Of a stretch of DNA of 7,134 nucleotides, positions 6,566 through 7,134 are shown one piece after another. Location of the stretch: contig DOSQ01000062.1 of assembly GCA_003512125.1 (NCBI GenBank), forward strand, positions 1-7,134. Reading direction: 5' to 3'. Below the pieces are notes generated by a model. It was not told the origin of the DNA, did no database searches, and saw only the letters and a list, made by a program, of their open reading frames with translations. The stretch comes from Acidaminococcaceae bacterium (GTDB taxonomy: Bacteria; Bacillota; Negativicutes; Acidaminococcales; Acidaminococcaceae). Numbering within the stretch: position 1 is the stretch's first letter; each line of letters begins with the position of its first letter. The translations under genes were made by a program, and so were the position numbers.

Positions 6566-6590
6566 ACTTTTTGACTTTATATATTATAAT
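6563..6590 (+). promoter_or_regulatory. Near-consensus sigma70 promoter facing an intergenic stem-loop
   Basis: TTGACT (6563-6568) and TATAAT (6585-6590) with a 16-nt spacer match 11 of 12 consensus bases. No coding region follows on this strand within the window. Transcription would begin near 6597, exactly where the nested stem-loop starts, and if not stopped would run antisense into the RMD1-like gene. Confidence 0.45.
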
Positions 6591-6596
6591 GATACT

Positions 6597-6650
6597 AGGC
6601 AAAAGAAAAGAGCCCCCGTTTTGGGGACTCTTATATCTGCCTTTTATTTT
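6597..6650 (+). ncRNA. Candidate small RNA of about 50 nt (nested stem-loop with U-rich end)
   Basis: The predicted RNA would fold with an outer stem AGGCA (6597-6601) / TGCCT (6638-6642). The inner stem is AAGAG-C-CCCC (6608-6617) with GGGG-A-CTCTT (6623-6632), which has one C-A mismatch and a GTTTT loop. The outer stem is followed by TTTATTTT (6643-6650). The promoter at 6563-6590 places the transcript start at the outer stem. No known RNA family is recognised. The alternative is a bidirectional terminator with a chance promoter. Confidence 0.3.
6601..6632 (-). terminator. Intrinsic terminator of the minus-strand RMD1-like gene
   Basis: Read on the minus strand, AAGAGTCCCC pairs with GGGGGCTCTT through ten pairs including one U-G, with a 5-nt loop AAAAC, followed by TTTCTTTT. 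The inner stem is uninterrupted only in this orientation (on the plus strand the same position is a C-A mismatch). It lies 57 nt beyond the stop codon of the minus-strand gene. Confidence 0.8.
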
Positions 6651-6689
6651 GGCAAGGGATTAGCACTCTTCCTGTGAGACTGCTAATAA

Positions 6690-7134
6690 TCACTTAAAGA
6701 TGGCAATGCCCAATAAAATGAGAGCGATGACAGCCAGAAGCGTGATGTTGTACTTACGCATCTGCTCCATGTGATGGCTGGTAACCGTTTCGTTCAACAT
6801 GTTGTAGCAGCGCTGCAGTACCTGCATCTTCCGTTCAATGTTTTCCTGCCAGACGGATGCTTTCAACAGTTTCATATACCGCGTGTATACCCTGGCATAG
6901 AAAATATCTTCGGTGACCAGCAGCGCGTTGGTGATGTTACTGGTCAGGCTGCTGACATCCGCCATGGTTTCCAGCAGTTCATCGCGCATGTTGCGGAAGA
7001 TGTCAATGTTTTTCAGATTTTCTTTATCTTCGATTACATCGTACGTCTTGTCGATGGCGTGGTTTAGGAAGTTGTCATAATAGCGCAGTTCCAGATATTG
7101 GGCGTTGGCAAATTCCAGCAGGTCGGGAATGTCC
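6690..7134 (-). CDS. RMD1/YagE (DUF155)-like membrane-anchored protein, C-terminal part
   Basis: The minus-strand frame is open from the right edge to the TGA at 6690-6692, giving 147 visible residues; the ATG at 6987-6989 is internal, since the frame continues upstream with sensible protein (DIPDLLEFANAQYLELRYYD and on). The sequence is helical and charged. LELRYYD (14-20), TSNITNALLVTEDIF (64-78), a heptad-rich helix QENIERKMQVLQRCYNMLNE (96-115), SHHMEQMRKYN (119-129) and a single C-terminal membrane helix (about 130-146) ending in FK occur in the order seen at the C-terminus of RMD1/YagE (DUF155) proteins, where a helix pair leads to an RHS-like motif and a terminal membrane anchor. The yeast members localise to mitochondria and affect sporulation or translation; bacterial function is unknown. 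The match is by eye and the diagnostic N-terminal half is outside the window. The protein would be tail-anchored with its bulk in the cytoplasm. Confidence 0.6.
   Translation of the reverse strand, partial: DIPDLLEFANAQYLELRYYDNFLNHAIDKTYDVIEDKENLKNIDIFRNMRDELLETMADVSSLTSNITNALLVTEDIFYARVYTRYMKLLKASVWQENIERKMQVLQRCYNMLNETVTSHHMEQMRKYNITLLAVIALILLGIAIFK

Larger units (their letters stand above)
6500..6689. other. Convergent AT-rich intergenic region with stacked RNA and promoter signals
   Basis: This 190-nt gap lies between the plus-strand CYTH gene and the minus-strand RMD1-like gene. It contains no plausible protein gene. From left to right it has an inverted repeat (6545-6565), a plus-strand promoter (6563-6590), a nested stem-loop (6597-6642) usable as terminator in either direction, and a weaker imperfect hairpin near 6660-6688 (TTAGCA / TGCTAA arms). 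Confidence 0.6.

Noticed and set aside
6771..7067. Plus-strand open frame of 98 codons opposite the RMD1-like gene
   Set aside because: It is the antisense shadow of a gene with coherent helical and membrane-anchor features, and has no ribosome binding site or motif of its own.

Overview
The window looks like chromosomal DNA of a low-GC-lineage anaerobe with moderate GC. The protein style, with a complete branched-chain amino acid ABC cassette of Firmicutes type, would fit an amino-acid fermenter of the Negativicutes such as the Acidaminococcaceae. That assignment is inference from gene style, not from a diagnostic marker. No phage, transposon, CRISPR array, tRNA or rRNA is visible, and this is mostly an ordinary core region.

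Positions 1-3946 hold a Liv-type (HAAT family) branched-chain amino acid importer on the plus strand. It runs as the 3' end of the substrate-binding protein gene livK, then livH and livM (the two membrane permeases), then livG and livF (the two ATPases). livH to livF are packed with a 2-nt gap, a 4-nt overlap and an 8-nt overlap, so they should be translated from one mRNA. livK is separated from livH by 185 nt that contain two hairpins. The second is a textbook intrinsic terminator with a U-tract, which suggests attenuation so that the binding protein is made in excess over the membrane complex. A second strong terminator closes the operon after livF.

Positions 4030-4814 hold a separately promoted TVP38/TMEM64 (VTT/DedA-like) membrane protein. 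Its own sigma70-type promoter lies just after the liv terminator. Next comes a 527-residue soluble protein (4916-6499) with an N-terminal CYTH domain (triphosphate tunnel metalloenzyme fold). Its helical C-terminal half resembles a badly eroded CHAD domain. It has a good sigma70-type promoter embedded in the end of the VTT gene.

From 6690 to the right edge, on the minus strand, lies the C-terminal part of a membrane-anchored helical protein resembling the RMD1/YagE (DUF155) family. The convergent intergenic region 6500-6689 is the most interesting non-coding part. It has an inverted repeat overlapping the -35 of a near-consensus plus-strand promoter, whose predicted transcript start coincides with the first base of a compact nested stem-loop ending in a U-rich tract. 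This could be a bidirectional terminator, a ~50-nt small RNA, or both.

I did not find a clear novel multi-gene system here. The best leads are the candidate small RNA, the livK/livH attenuator and the CHAD-like domain that lacks the family's histidines.
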